NCBI GenBank assembly: GCA_016871755.1
Contig: VHCJ01000020.1
Span: forward strand, 1-55,394
Direction: 5' to 3'
Origin: Verrucomicrobiota bacterium
GTDB taxonomy: Bacteria > Verrucomicrobiota > Verrucomicrobiia > Opitutales > Opitutaceae
DNA: 55,394 nt
Position 1 is the stretch's first letter, and every line of letters begins with the position of its first letter. Below, piece by piece: positions 9,299 through 17,459 of the stretch. The notes under the pieces are model-generated. The model searched no databases and was not told where the DNA came from. It was given only the letters and a program-made list of their open reading frames with translations. The position numbers and the translations under genes were made by a program.

Positions 9299-9765
9299 AA
9301 GCCACCTTCACCGCGAAGGAATACGCCCGCCTCCTCGAGCTGCTGCACTACGCGCTCCATGTGGTGCATGCGTACCACGGCCCGGACAACCCCTCCAGCA
9401 CCCGCTACGACGCACTGGAGCAGAAGCTGCTGGCGCTGGCGACGCCGATGGGCTGCGGCGACTTGGTCGAGGGCCTGCCCGACGGCCGGCTGCGCATCGC
9501 GGAGAAGTTCATCCGCGAGGATCGCATCGAAAAGATGCTTTCCGAGCACACCAACGACACGTTCTGGCATGAGCTCGTGGCGCGGCTCGCGGACCGCGAC
9601 TGCTCCTCCGAACAGGCCCGGCGTCACCTCGCCTCCAGCACGCCCGGCGTCGAACCACCGCCGTCCATCGAGCAGCAGGTGGAAAAAATCGAGGACGCCT
9701 ACTGGGCGGAGTTCCAGAAGCACGACCTCAACAACGTGATCGTGCTCCGCGGCGGGCAGGGCTGA
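9295..9765 (+). CDS. Conserved-looking hypothetical protein coupled to tesA
   Basis: I do not recognise this 156-residue protein. It is soluble, with no signal or membrane segment. It is helix-rich, with YARLLELLHYALHVVHAYHG near the N-terminus, a middle RIAEKFIREDRIEKML and a C-terminal SIEQQVEKIEDAYWAEF helix. The ATG overlaps the esterase stop as ATGA, so it is probably translated with tesA. Codon composition and amino acid balance look like a real protein rather than a shadow frame. Confidence 0.7.
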   Translation: MKATFTAKEYARLLELLHYALHVVHAYHGPDNPSSTRYDALEQKLLALATPMGCGDLVEGLPDGRLRIAEKFIREDRIEKMLSEHTNDTFWHELVARLADRDCSSEQARRHLASSTPGVEPPPSIEQQVEKIEDAYWAEFQKHDLNNVIVLRGGQG

Positions 9766-9867
9766 GACGCCGGCCGACGCCGCCCGCGCTGGTCATCCTC
9801 CCGGCGACGATTTCGGGGTGCCGCGCCGGAACGCCGTCGTCCGCAGTACGCCGCGCCCGACAGACCC

Positions 9868-9921
9868 GGATCGCCCCGCATATCGCCATCCGAAGAGGCA
9901 AAGCGCGGTGCCGGGCGATCC
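9868..9921. other. Nine-base inverted repeat in a convergent gap
   Basis: GGATCGCCC at 9868-9876 pairs perfectly with GGGCGATCC at 9913-9921 across 36 bases, just inside the 164-base gap between the hypothetical gene and the converging membrane protein. There is no T-run. It may act as a bidirectional stop or be chance in GC-rich DNA. Confidence 0.3.
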
Positions 9922-9929
9922 AGCCCTCC

Positions 9930-11147
9930 TCAGGCCGGCAGGCGTCGGCCCGGAGCTCCAGCGAACAACTCGCGCAGCACGCTCCACGCCCGACGCAGAC
10001 CGGCGGGCTGGACCCCGCCTTCGATCTGGTAGAGCTCCACCAGCGCCTCCTCGTGCCCGCGGTAACGGGGCGGCAGGGTGAACGTGGTCTCATCGCCGTC
10101 ACGGACCGCGGAGAGGAAGAGTCCGCGACCGATCGACGGCTCCCGCGGTGCGATCAGGACCGAACGCTCCGGCAGCACCAGCCACGGCCGGAAGGAAAAA
10201 CGCCAGCCCCCGTTCTCCGGCTCGTTGAGCCAGCGGCCGTACGTCCGCACCGGCACGCCCTGCTCGCACAGGTGCGGACCTGAGAAGACGCGGTTGCGGG
10301 AACCCGCAGCCGGCCGGAACCGCAGCCGGCGGAAAGTGAGGAATTCCCACGAGAGCACGCTCCCGAAGATCGTGAGGCGAAACGACCAGCCGGCCACCAG
10401 CCAGGCAACGAGGATGACCACCAGCGACAGGAGCGCCCCCACCCACGGGTTCAGCCCGGCGGTCAGCACGACGAGGCCGAGCAGGGTGGTGCGCGCCGCC
10501 TTGAGCACCGAGTCGACCGCCCCCCAGGGGCTGAGCAGGATGAGCACGTTGATCGCGTGCGAGGCCATCCAGACGACGGCGAACACCGCGACCGCCAGCG
10601 GCAGCGTCGCCGCCGTGACGAGCCACGTGAAATCCATCGCCCCGAGCGGCAGCGCGGCAAAGCCGGTCGGCACCGCTCCCGGGCCGGGCCCCTGCGCGAC
10701 CAGCAGCTTGGACAACGAGTCCATCGTGAACGGCACGACCGCTCCGGCCGCGACCAGCCCGGAGACTTTGTTCTCGACCGTCTCGATGACATCGAGGGGC
10801 TTCTTGAACCCGGGTGGGAGCGCCGCCGCGAGGGAGTCCTTCGCCGCGCAGACCCCGACGACGAGAAGCGCGGGCAGCCAGAAGGTCATCTGCGCAAACC
10901 ACGGGAGCGCCGTCCGCTGCTCCGGGGTATCCGCGCCGAACCACAGGTAGGCCCCGTAGACGCCGGTGCCGAGCAGCGGCGAGATCGCCATGCCCGTGAC
11001 GCCGGCCAGCGCCGACGACACGGCCGCTCCCGGGGAGCGATCCTTGGCGGGCGGCGGAGCTCCCGCGGCGGCCCAGGCGGCCGACGGAGCGAGGAGGACG
11101 GTCAGGACAAGGACAAGCAGAAGGACGGAGCGGAGGCGGGGGTGCAT
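9930..11147 (-). CDS. Hypothetical multi-pass membrane protein with signal peptide
   Basis: A 405-residue protein I cannot assign. From the ATG at 11147 it has a cleavable signal peptide (RSVLLLVLVLTVLLAPSAAWA) and then about six to eight membrane segments, including FWLPALLVVGVCAAKDSL, FAVVWMASHAINVLILLSPW, TTLLGLVVLTAGLNPWVGALL and VVILVAWLVAGWSF. A roughly 130-residue soluble C-terminal region follows, with many Arg and Trp (FRRLRFRPAAG, RYRGHEEALVELYQIE). The middle FKKPLDVIETVENKVSGLVAAGAVVP is amphipathic. The frame upstream of 11147 is Pro/Arg-rich and was excluded. It follows the GT-C-like gene on the same strand with a 73-base gap. Confidence 0.7.
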   Translation of the reverse strand: MHPRLRSVLLLVLVLTVLLAPSAAWAAAGAPPPAKDRSPGAAVSSALAGVTGMAISPLLGTGVYGAYLWFGADTPEQRTALPWFAQMTFWLPALLVVGVCAAKDSLAAALPPGFKKPLDVIETVENKVSGLVAAGAVVPFTMDSLSKLLVAQGPGPGAVPTGFAALPLGAMDFTWLVTAATLPLAVAVFAVVWMASHAINVLILLSPWGAVDSVLKAARTTLLGLVVLTAGLNPWVGALLSLVVILVAWLVAGWSFRLTIFGSVLSWEFLTFRRLRFRPAAGSRNRVFSGPHLCEQGVPVRTYGRWLNEPENGGWRFSFRPWLVLPERSVLIAPREPSIGRGLFLSAVRDGDETTFTLPPRYRGHEEALVELYQIEGGVQPAGLRRAWSVLRELFAGAPGRRLPA

Positions 11148-11220
11148 GGCGGGGAACGGTGCGGAGACGGGAGGACGGGACGACGCGAGTGAGAGAGGGC
11201 GGGCAGGAAGACGATGACGT

Positions 11221-12900
11221 TCAGGGTGCGGGGGACGGCACCTCAATCACGCGCTGGGTCTCGTTGTAAAGCGCGCGTCGACTCCCGATCAAGACCACAC
11301 GCAGCGACTGCGGTCCAGCCGACAATTGCGAGAGTGGCACCGTGAAATAGAACCCGCTGCGCAGCGCGTCGGGGCGATCCGGATACGCCGCGGCCACGTC
11401 GAGCCGCCACTCCACCCGGCCGCGGAACAGCCGCAGGCGGTCGCCCTGCACCGTTTGCAGGTAAGGCTGCAGTTCGGTCGAAAGCATCTCCTTGGTCAGC
11501 ATCCAGCCCCGGAAATGAACGTGCCCCCGCGAAACCGACAGCTTGTCGATCGAAAAGACGATCGGGTGAGGTTTGATTCGGTCGGGCGCCAAGACCTCAT
11601 GGCTCGGCTCGACATCGAGGGTGTAGAGGTTCTCCCGCGCCGCCGTCGCGAGGATGCGGTCGCCGAGGGCCGTCTTTGGGAAGATGGGGCGCTTGAGCCC
11701 CGCCATCGAACCTGTCTCGTCGTAGACGTGGGCCGCATCGACCCGGCGCTGGGAAAACTCCCAGGCCTCGAAGGCGAAGTGCCGGTTGGCCAGGACGTTG
11801 ATCGCGCCCGCGCCGACCAGCGCAAGCCACGCGCCGGCCCGGCCCCAGCGCGGCGGCGGCAGCGCCCGCAGCACGAGCAGCACAACCGCCACCCAAGCCA
11901 CGCCGCTCTGCACCATGTAGCGCGACGAGAGCGCAGGCACGCCCGGCGCGGAGAACCTGCCGTAGGCGATGAAGGCCATCCCGAGTAGTGCCGTCAGCGC
12001 GAGACCGGTGAGAAAGGCGTCACGACGCCACGCGCCGAGACCGAGGACGACGCCGAGCACCGTTAGGAGGCCGAGACCGCTCCAGGCCGCCGCCACCGGC
12101 GAGCCCAGCGAGACGACGCCGCCCACCATCGTCAGCCAGTACCACAGCAGCCGCCCCACCGCCGCGAGCGACCACGCGACCGGGGCGGTGAGGGTCGCGG
12201 AACTGAAGACAAAGGCGAAGGCACCGAAGACCACCGCGCACGCCATGCACCACCGCACCACCGCATCCCGGCGGCCCGCGAGGGCAAGGAGGAGCCCGCC
12301 CACCACCATCACCGCGACGCCGTGAGTCAGCGTGAACACCGCCAGCCCCGCAAATCCCACCGCGGCCGGCAGCGCCCAGCGCTCCCGACGCTGCAGCAGG
12401 AGCAGGCAGACGGTCGTGTGGAAGACGACCTGGTAGTGATCGATCGAGGCGTACGACGAGAACAGGTTCTCGTGGTGCTGGAGGTGCACCAGCACCAGCG
12501 CGGACAGGCCCAGCCACATCCCGCGCCACCAAGGATCATCGATCCCCTGGCGAGCCACAAGGACCACGCCGGCGAGGAACCCGTTTCCGATCAGGGCCAG
12601 CGTGACGAAGTTCATCCCTCCGGTCAGCTGATCCAGCAGCCCGAACACGAGCCGGCTCGTCAGCACGCAGTGCTCGTTGGCCATGGCAAAGAAGGCGTGC
12701 ACCGAGGCCGCCACGGAATCCGCCGCCCGGAAGTCGAGCAGGAAGCGCAGGACGGTCTCAAACTCATCCCACATCGGGATGTTGTGCATCGTGTCCGTCG
12801 CCCGCCAGCCCACGAAGAGGACCGGAGCGAGAGCCACCGCGACGACGAACGCGCGGAACCAAGTCGGCGGAGCGGGGGTGCGGGTGGGGGGTTCCGCCAT
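11221..12900 (-). CDS. Polytopic membrane protein, GT-C-like glycosyltransferase candidate
   Basis: A 559-residue protein with about ten membrane segments over residues 15-420 and a soluble beta-rich C-terminal domain of about 130 residues (IVFSIDKLSVSRGHVHFRGW onward). The first extracytoplasmic loop contains MWDEFETV (residues 43-50) and then ANEHCVL (residues 74-80). A DE(W/F) followed by NEH in the first loop is a pattern I associate with uncharacterised GT-C-like membrane proteins that use lipid-linked sugars. The ATG at 12900 was chosen because upstream frame content is shadow sequence. Function is an inference; no donor or acceptor can be named. Confidence 0.65.
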   Translation of the reverse strand: MAEPPTRTPAPPTWFRAFVVAVALAPVLFVGWRATDTMHNIPMWDEFETVLRFLLDFRAADSVAASVHAFFAMANEHCVLTSRLVFGLLDQLTGGMNFVTLALIGNGFLAGVVLVARQGIDDPWWRGMWLGLSALVLVHLQHHENLFSSYASIDHYQVVFHTTVCLLLLQRRERWALPAAVGFAGLAVFTLTHGVAVMVVGGLLLALAGRRDAVVRWCMACAVVFGAFAFVFSSATLTAPVAWSLAAVGRLLWYWLTMVGGVVSLGSPVAAAWSGLGLLTVLGVVLGLGAWRRDAFLTGLALTALLGMAFIAYGRFSAPGVPALSSRYMVQSGVAWVAVVLLVLRALPPPRWGRAGAWLALVGAGAINVLANRHFAFEAWEFSQRRVDAAHVYDETGSMAGLKRPIFPKTALGDRILATAARENLYTLDVEPSHEVLAPDRIKPHPIVFSIDKLSVSRGHVHFRGWMLTKEMLSTELQPYLQTVQGDRLRLFRGRVEWRLDVAAAYPDRPDALRSGFYFTVPLSQLSAGPQSLRVVLIGSRRALYNETQRVIEVPSPAP

Positions 12901-13086
12901 GGCGGGGAAACGCGTGGGGTCGAAGCGCCCGGTCTCGAAGGAAGCAGTTCCCGCTGCCGCAACGCAAGCGCAAGTCCGGAGGTCAGGGGCACCTGACTGC
13001 CAGAACGCGAAGGCCGGCGCGGCAGCGGTGGGCGCACCCATCGTTTTGACTTTGCCCAAGCCGTCGACGGCTGGTCGGATGCCCCC

Positions 13087-15345
13087 ATGCCGCCGTTCGC
13101 CGTCGCCATCTTCCTCGGGGCCTTCCTGCTCTTTCAGGTCCAGCCCATGATCGGGAAATACATCCTGCCTTGGTTCGGCGGCAGTCCGGGGGTTTGGACC
13201 ACCTGCCTGCTGTTCTTCCAGGTGCTGCTGCTGGTCGGGTACGGCTATGTCCACGTGGTATCGACCCGCCTGCGGCCGCGAACCCAAGCCTGGCTCCAGG
13301 CCGGCCTCCTCGCCGCCGCCGCGGCGTTCCTGCCTGTCATCCCCGAGGATGCCCTGCGGCCCCAGGCGGAGGGGTCTCCGGTGCTGCAGATCCTCCTCGT
13401 GCTCAGCCTCACCGTGGGGTTGCCCTACCTCGTGCTGTCGACCACGGGACCTTTGATGCAGCGCTGGTTCAGCCTGCGGCATCCGGGACGCTCGCCGTAC
13501 CGACTCTACGCCCTGTCAAACGTGGGTTCCCTCCTCGCTCTCCTCAGTTATCCGTTGGTGGTCGAGCCGTTCCTCACCCGCCGTGAACAGGCGCTCGTCT
13601 GGTCGGTGGGCCTCGTGGCGTTCGCGCTGGTGGCGCTGCGGTGCGCCTGGGCGATCCGCGACGTGGCGCCGGCGCCGGCCCAAACCCCGGACGCCGAAGC
13701 AGAGCCGCGGGCCGCACTGCCGCCGCACGCGCCACTCCTGTGGGTCGCGCTGCCCGCAATCGCCTCCGTGCTGCTCGCGGCCACCACGAACCAGCTCAGT
13801 CAGGACATCGCCGTCATCCCGTTCCTGTGGGTTCTCCCGCTCGCCCTCTACCTGCTGAGTTTCATCCTCTGCTTCGATCACCCGCGCTGGTACCACCACG
13901 GCACGTTCGCCGGCCTGCTGGTCGTCGGCGCTGCGCTGGTGCTGCACCTTCTCCACAAGGAGACTGAGGCTCCGCTGGCGCTCCAAGTGGTGGGCTACGC
14001 GGGGACGCTGTTCGTGGCAGCGATGGTCTGCCACGGCGAATTGTACCGGCTCCGACCGGAACCCGCGCGCCTGACATCGTTCTACCTCCTGATGTCCGCC
14101 GGCGGCGCCCTCGGCGGCCTGTTCGTCGCCGTGATCGCGCCCGCGATCTTCGACCGCTACGCCGAGCTGCAAATGGGACTCTGGCTTCTGAGCTACCTGC
14201 TCGGCGTGATCGCCCTCCAAGCCCGCAGCCGGGCCCTGGTGACCGGGGCCGCGATCGGTCTGGTGATCGCCCTCGTGGGCGTGCCGGCACTGGAGGTCTC
14301 GTGGGGTGATGCCTGGCACGAGCAGGCGGCGGTCTATCAGTTCGCCGTGGAACGACTTTACCTCGAGTACTGGCCCGCCCTCGCCGCCGGGGGCGTCGCG
14401 GCCCTCCTCTGCCTGCTCCCGCTCCGCCGCGCGGAACGCGGCGCGTGGCGCCCGCGGCAGGGCGGGTTCCTCATGCTGCTCAGCCTCGCCTTCGGCGTCC
14501 TGCTCATCATCCAGATCCGCAAGGCCGATGAGGATGCGGTCGACCTGACCCGCAATTTCTACGGCACGCTGCAGGTGCGGAACATCCTCGCGGAGGACCC
14601 GAGCGGCCATCATTTCTCCCTCGTCCACGGGCGCATCACGCACGGCCTGCAATTCCGCTCCGCCGCCCAGACCGTCTGGCCAACGACGTACTACGGCGAA
14701 AGCAGCGGCATCGGTCTTGCGCTCAAGCACCTCGAGCAACCGGAGGGCCGGCGGCAGGTGGGACTCGTTGGACTGGGCACGGGCACGCTCGCCGCCTACG
14801 GCCGGGCCGGGGACCGCCTGCGGATCTACGAGATCAACCCCGAGGTCGAACGGATCGCGCGCAGTCACTTTTCCTACCTTGCGGAGACGCCGGGAGAGGT
14901 GGCCGTGGTGCTCGGAGACGCGCGCCTCACCCTCGAGCGGGAACTCGCTGCCGGGCAGCCCCAGGCCTTCGATCTCCTTGCACTCGATGCCTTCAGCAGT
15001 GATGCGATCCCCGTCCACCTGCTCACCCGGGAGGCGATGGACATCTACCTGCAGCATCTCGCCCCCCGCGGCATCATCGCCGTGCACACCTCCAACCGCT
15101 ACCTCGACCTTCAGCCGGTGGTCGAGGGCCTCGCCCGCCAGTTCGACCTGAAGGTTCTGACGATCACCGACGACGACTCGGAGTTCTGGTGGATCTACGG
15201 CACGACGTGGATGCTGCTCGCCCGCGAAAAGGACGTGCTGGAGAAGGATGCCTTCTACGATCACATGCGTGCGCCGAGCGAGCGGGTCGATGCCGTGCCG
15301 CTGTGGACGGACGAGCGGGCGTCACTCCTGCGGATCCTCCGCTAG
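13087..15345 (+). CDS. Fused membrane protein / spermidine synthase-like protein
   Basis: A 752-residue fusion. Residues 1 to about 480 form a polytopic membrane region beginning FAVAIFLGAFLLFQVQPMIGKYILPWFGG, with conserved TNQLSQDIAVIPFLWVLPLALYLLS. Residues about 530-752 carry a Rossmann methyltransferase-like domain: GLVGLGTGTLAAYG (nucleotide loop), RIYEINPEVERIA (acidic ribose ligand), GDARLTLERE and LLALDAFSSDAIPVHLLT. This is the common fused MFS/spermidine synthase class of bacteria. Whether it makes a polyamine is unproven, and no SAM decarboxylase or arginine decarboxylase is nearby. It is divergent from the GT-C-like gene. Confidence 0.85.
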   Translation: MPPFAVAIFLGAFLLFQVQPMIGKYILPWFGGSPGVWTTCLLFFQVLLLVGYGYVHVVSTRLRPRTQAWLQAGLLAAAAAFLPVIPEDALRPQAEGSPVLQILLVLSLTVGLPYLVLSTTGPLMQRWFSLRHPGRSPYRLYALSNVGSLLALLSYPLVVEPFLTRREQALVWSVGLVAFALVALRCAWAIRDVAPAPAQTPDAEAEPRAALPPHAPLLWVALPAIASVLLAATTNQLSQDIAVIPFLWVLPLALYLLSFILCFDHPRWYHHGTFAGLLVVGAALVLHLLHKETEAPLALQVVGYAGTLFVAAMVCHGELYRLRPEPARLTSFYLLMSAGGALGGLFVAVIAPAIFDRYAELQMGLWLLSYLLGVIALQARSRALVTGAAIGLVIALVGVPALEVSWGDAWHEQAAVYQFAVERLYLEYWPALAAGGVAALLCLLPLRRAERGAWRPRQGGFLMLLSLAFGVLLIIQIRKADEDAVDLTRNFYGTLQVRNILAEDPSGHHFSLVHGRITHGLQFRSAAQTVWPTTYYGESSGIGLALKHLEQPEGRRQVGLVGLGTGTLAAYGRAGDRLRIYEINPEVERIARSHFSYLAETPGEVAVVLGDARLTLERELAAGQPQAFDLLALDAFSSDAIPVHLLTREAMDIYLQHLAPRGIIAVHTSNRYLDLQPVVEGLARQFDLKVLTITDDDSEFWWIYGTTWMLLAREKDVLEKDAFYDHMRAPSERVDAVPLWTDERASLLRILR

Positions 15346-15402
15346 CGGGTCGCCACACTCGCCGCTTGCTCCGCCCGCAACCGCTCTGCCAAGGTCGCCC
15401 TC

Positions 15403-16380
15403 ATGCCGTCCCTGCTGGCCACGCTCACCGCCCTGCCCCCGCTTCCGCTCTGGGCGTGGCTGACCTTCTTCGCCTTCATCGCGGCCATGCTCGCCCTGGA
15501 TCTGGGCGTCTTCCACAGCGGTTCCAAGGTGGTGAGCACCCGCGAGGCGCTCATCTGGTGCGGGGTCTGGGCCTCACTCGCCCTCGGCTTTTGCGCCCTG
15601 CTCATCCCGTGGCGCGGTTCCGAGCACGCCCAGCAGTTCCTCGCCGGCTACCTCATCGAGCTCTGTCTGAGCGTCGACAACGTCTTTGTCTTCATCCTCG
15701 TCTTCGCCTATTTCCGCGTGCCGCCGGAGTGGCAGCACCGGGTGCTCTTCTGGGGCATCATCGGCGCCGTCGCGATGCGCGCCATCTTCATCCTCGTCGG
15801 CGTCAGCGTCCTCGCCCGCTTTCACTGGATCCTCTACGTCTTCGGCGCCTTCCTGGTCTATACCGGCGTGAAGATGGCCCTCGCCAAGGAGGGCGGCAAT
15901 GACGTGCATCCCGACAAGAACGTGGCCGTTCGCCTCTTCCGGCGGTTCTTCCCGGTCAGCCCGGCCATGGACGGCGGACGGTTCTTCACCCGCATCGACG
16001 GGCACCGCATGGCCACCCCGCTCTTCGTCGTCCTGATCGTGGTCGAAACCACCGACCTCGTCTTCGCGCTCGATTCCCTGCCCGCCGTGCTCGCGATCAC
16101 GCAGGACGGCTTCGTGGCGCTGACCTCGAACATCTTCGCCATCCTCGGCCTGCGCTCGCTCTACTTCGCGCTGAACGGAATCATGCAACTGTTCCGCTTC
16201 CTCAAGCTGGGCCTCGCCTTCATCCTCGTGTTCATCGGGGTGAAGATGCTGATCGGCTACTTCGATCTCCACGTCACCACCACCGTGTCCCTCGCCGTGA
16301 TCGGCTCGGTCCTCGCCCTCTCCGTTCTGGCCAGCGTGCTCTTCAAGCCCCGCGCGGACGGTTCCGGGACCGCCGCCTGA
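15403..16380 (+). CDS. TerC family integral membrane protein (Alx-like)
   Basis: A 325-residue membrane protein with about nine segments. Family marks are the acidic segment MLALDLGVFHSG near residue 30, YLIELCLSVDNVFVFILVFAYF (residues 83-104) and VVETTDLVFALDSLPAVLAIT (about residues 211-231), with the buried Asp residues typical of TerC/Alx proteins. Characterised relatives handle manganese efflux or are linked to tellurite and pH stress. A soluble loop (residues 165-200) contains PVSPAMDGGRFF. It starts 58 bases after the preceding gene and could be co-transcribed with it. Confidence 0.9.
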   Translation: MPSLLATLTALPPLPLWAWLTFFAFIAAMLALDLGVFHSGSKVVSTREALIWCGVWASLALGFCALLIPWRGSEHAQQFLAGYLIELCLSVDNVFVFILVFAYFRVPPEWQHRVLFWGIIGAVAMRAIFILVGVSVLARFHWILYVFGAFLVYTGVKMALAKEGGNDVHPDKNVAVRLFRRFFPVSPAMDGGRFFTRIDGHRMATPLFVVLIVVETTDLVFALDSLPAVLAITQDGFVALTSNIFAILGLRSLYFALNGIMQLFRFLKLGLAFILVFIGVKMLIGYFDLHVTTTVSLAVIGSVLALSVLASVLFKPRADGSGTAA

Positions 16381-16506
16381 ACACCGCCGGCGGAAAGCCG
16401 CCGCAGCGGCAACGCCACGTGTCATGTCGGAAACGCCACGCGATTCCGGCCAGCGGGCCGGGCCGCGATGATCCAGCCACGGACCCGCCGCACCTCACCC
16501 GGAGCC

Positions 16507-16615
16507 CTGCGGTCAAGCGGCGCCGGAGGCGCTTCGCGCGATCGCGGGTGGCGTGCGCCCGTTGTCGACCTTCATACTGCGGTCGGGCGGCACCGGAGGC
16601 GCTCCGCCGGATCGC
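16507..16615. repeat. 39-base imperfect direct repeat, two copies
   Basis: Copies at 16507-16545 and 16577-16615 each begin CTGCGGTC and share CCGGAGGCGCT and the end GATCGC; 33 of 39 positions agree by my alignment. The spacing start to start is 70 bases. Neither copy is inside a gene. Confidence 0.55.
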
Positions 16616-16662
16616 TCGGCAGTCCGGGCGCGGCCATCGCCGCCGCCCTGCGGACAGGGAAA

Positions 16663-16692
16663 GGGCGGGCCGCCCACACCGACAGCCCGCCC
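16663..16692 (-). terminator. Hairpin with short T-run after hsp20
   Basis: GGGCGGGC (16663-16670) and GCCCGCCC (16685-16692) form a perfect 8-bp stem with a 14-base loop. Read on the minus strand, TTTCCC follows, so it is placed to end the hsp20 transcript, although the T-run is short. Confidence 0.45.
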
Positions 16693-16716
16693 CCAACCCT
16701 CACGGGTTTCCCACCG

Positions 16717-16736
16717 GCGGGTCCACCCGGACCCGC
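16717..16736 (-). terminator. Perfect 8-bp hairpin directly after hsp20
   Basis: GCGGGTCC-ACCC-GGACCCGC, a perfect stem with a four-base loop, sits 18 bases past the hsp20 stop on the minus strand. No T-run follows; it may pause polymerase or protect the 3' end, with the second hairpin further on. Confidence 0.4.
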
Positions 16737-16753
16737 GACTTGAAAGGATGCGC

Positions 16754-17203
16754 CTAGGCGCCGTTCACCGCGATGCGGCGCGGCTTCGCCGTCTCGCTCT
16801 TTGGGAGCGTCAGGCGCAGCACGCCGTGCTCCAGCTGGGCGCGGATGGCGGTTTCATCGACCTGATCGGAGAGCGCGATCGAGCGGCTGAAGGCCACGGT
16901 CTCGCGAGCGTCTCCCTCACCGCGGACCCGCTCGGCCCGGAGGTTCAGTTGACCGTCGACGACCTCGATCTGGATGGCCTCGCGGGCGACACCCGGAAGC
17001 TCCACCCGCACGTAGGTATTGTCGGCGTCCTGATAGAGATCCACCGGCGGCGCACCGGCCGTCGAGAACACCGACGGACCGGGGAAGGCGCTGGCAAACC
17101 AGCGGTCGATTTCCTGATCCCAGTCCGTCCACGGGGAACGGGGGAAGAGGCCGGATGAGGCGAGGCTGCGGGACGCAGGCGTACGATAGTGAACGAGTCT
17201 CAT
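16754..17203 (-). CDS. Small heat shock protein, Hsp20 family
   Basis: A 149-residue ATP-independent chaperone that holds unfolding proteins. Residues 1-45 are a variable arm containing DWDQEIDRWFASAFPG. The alpha-crystallin domain (about residues 50-140) shows PPVDLYQDADNTYVRVELPGV, LNLRAERV, FSRSIALSDQVDETAIRAQL and the signature GVLRLTLPK. It ends with RRIAV, the C-terminal I-x-I/V anchor. The start at 17203 is preferred because the longer frame begins with unrelated sequence. The 256-base divergent gap to the C-S lyase must hold its promoter; I found no CIRCE operator there. Confidence 0.92.
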   Translation of the reverse strand: MRLVHYRTPASRSLASSGLFPRSPWTDWDQEIDRWFASAFPGPSVFSTAGAPPVDLYQDADNTYVRVELPGVAREAIQIEVVDGQLNLRAERVRGEGDARETVAFSRSIALSDQVDETAIRAQLEHGVLRLTLPKSETAKPRRIAVNGA

Positions 17204-17459
17204 GGTTGTAAGGGAGTCGAAGGATGAAGGGTCGTGGGTTGGAAACGATCTGCCGCCCCTTATGCACGTGGGATGCCGGGCGCGGCCGTTGGCCAACCCG
17301 TTGATTGCAGGGGACCTCGCCGCAATCGGCGCCGGCGGCGCGACGTTTTTTCCCGGCGACTCTTGTCGCACCCGGGTAATTCCGTCGCGCTTGGGCCGGG
17401 GGTCGCCCAGAAATCCCTGTTCCTGCAGCCGAAACCATGGTTGAACCACGGCTATTCTC

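Larger units (their letters stand above)
16381..16753. other. Non-coding gap between terC-like gene and hsp20
   Basis: 373 bases without a credible gene. It holds a weak CGGCGG-AAAG-CCGCCG hairpin just after the terC-like stop, a 39-base imperfect direct repeat and two hairpins that lie downstream of hsp20 on the minus strand. The open frames that cross it are Arg/Pro/Gly-rich shadows. Confidence 0.7.

Noticed and set aside
13516-15264. A 582-codon open frame on the minus strand
   Set aside because: It mirrors the fused spermidine-synthase-like gene, whose motifs are clear; the composition is typical of a shadow frame.
17204-17459. CIRCE or ROSE-type heat control of hsp20
   Set aside because: No TTAGCACTC/GAGTGCTAA pair and no recognisable thermometer fold near the start; only short palindromes such as AACCATGGTT are present.
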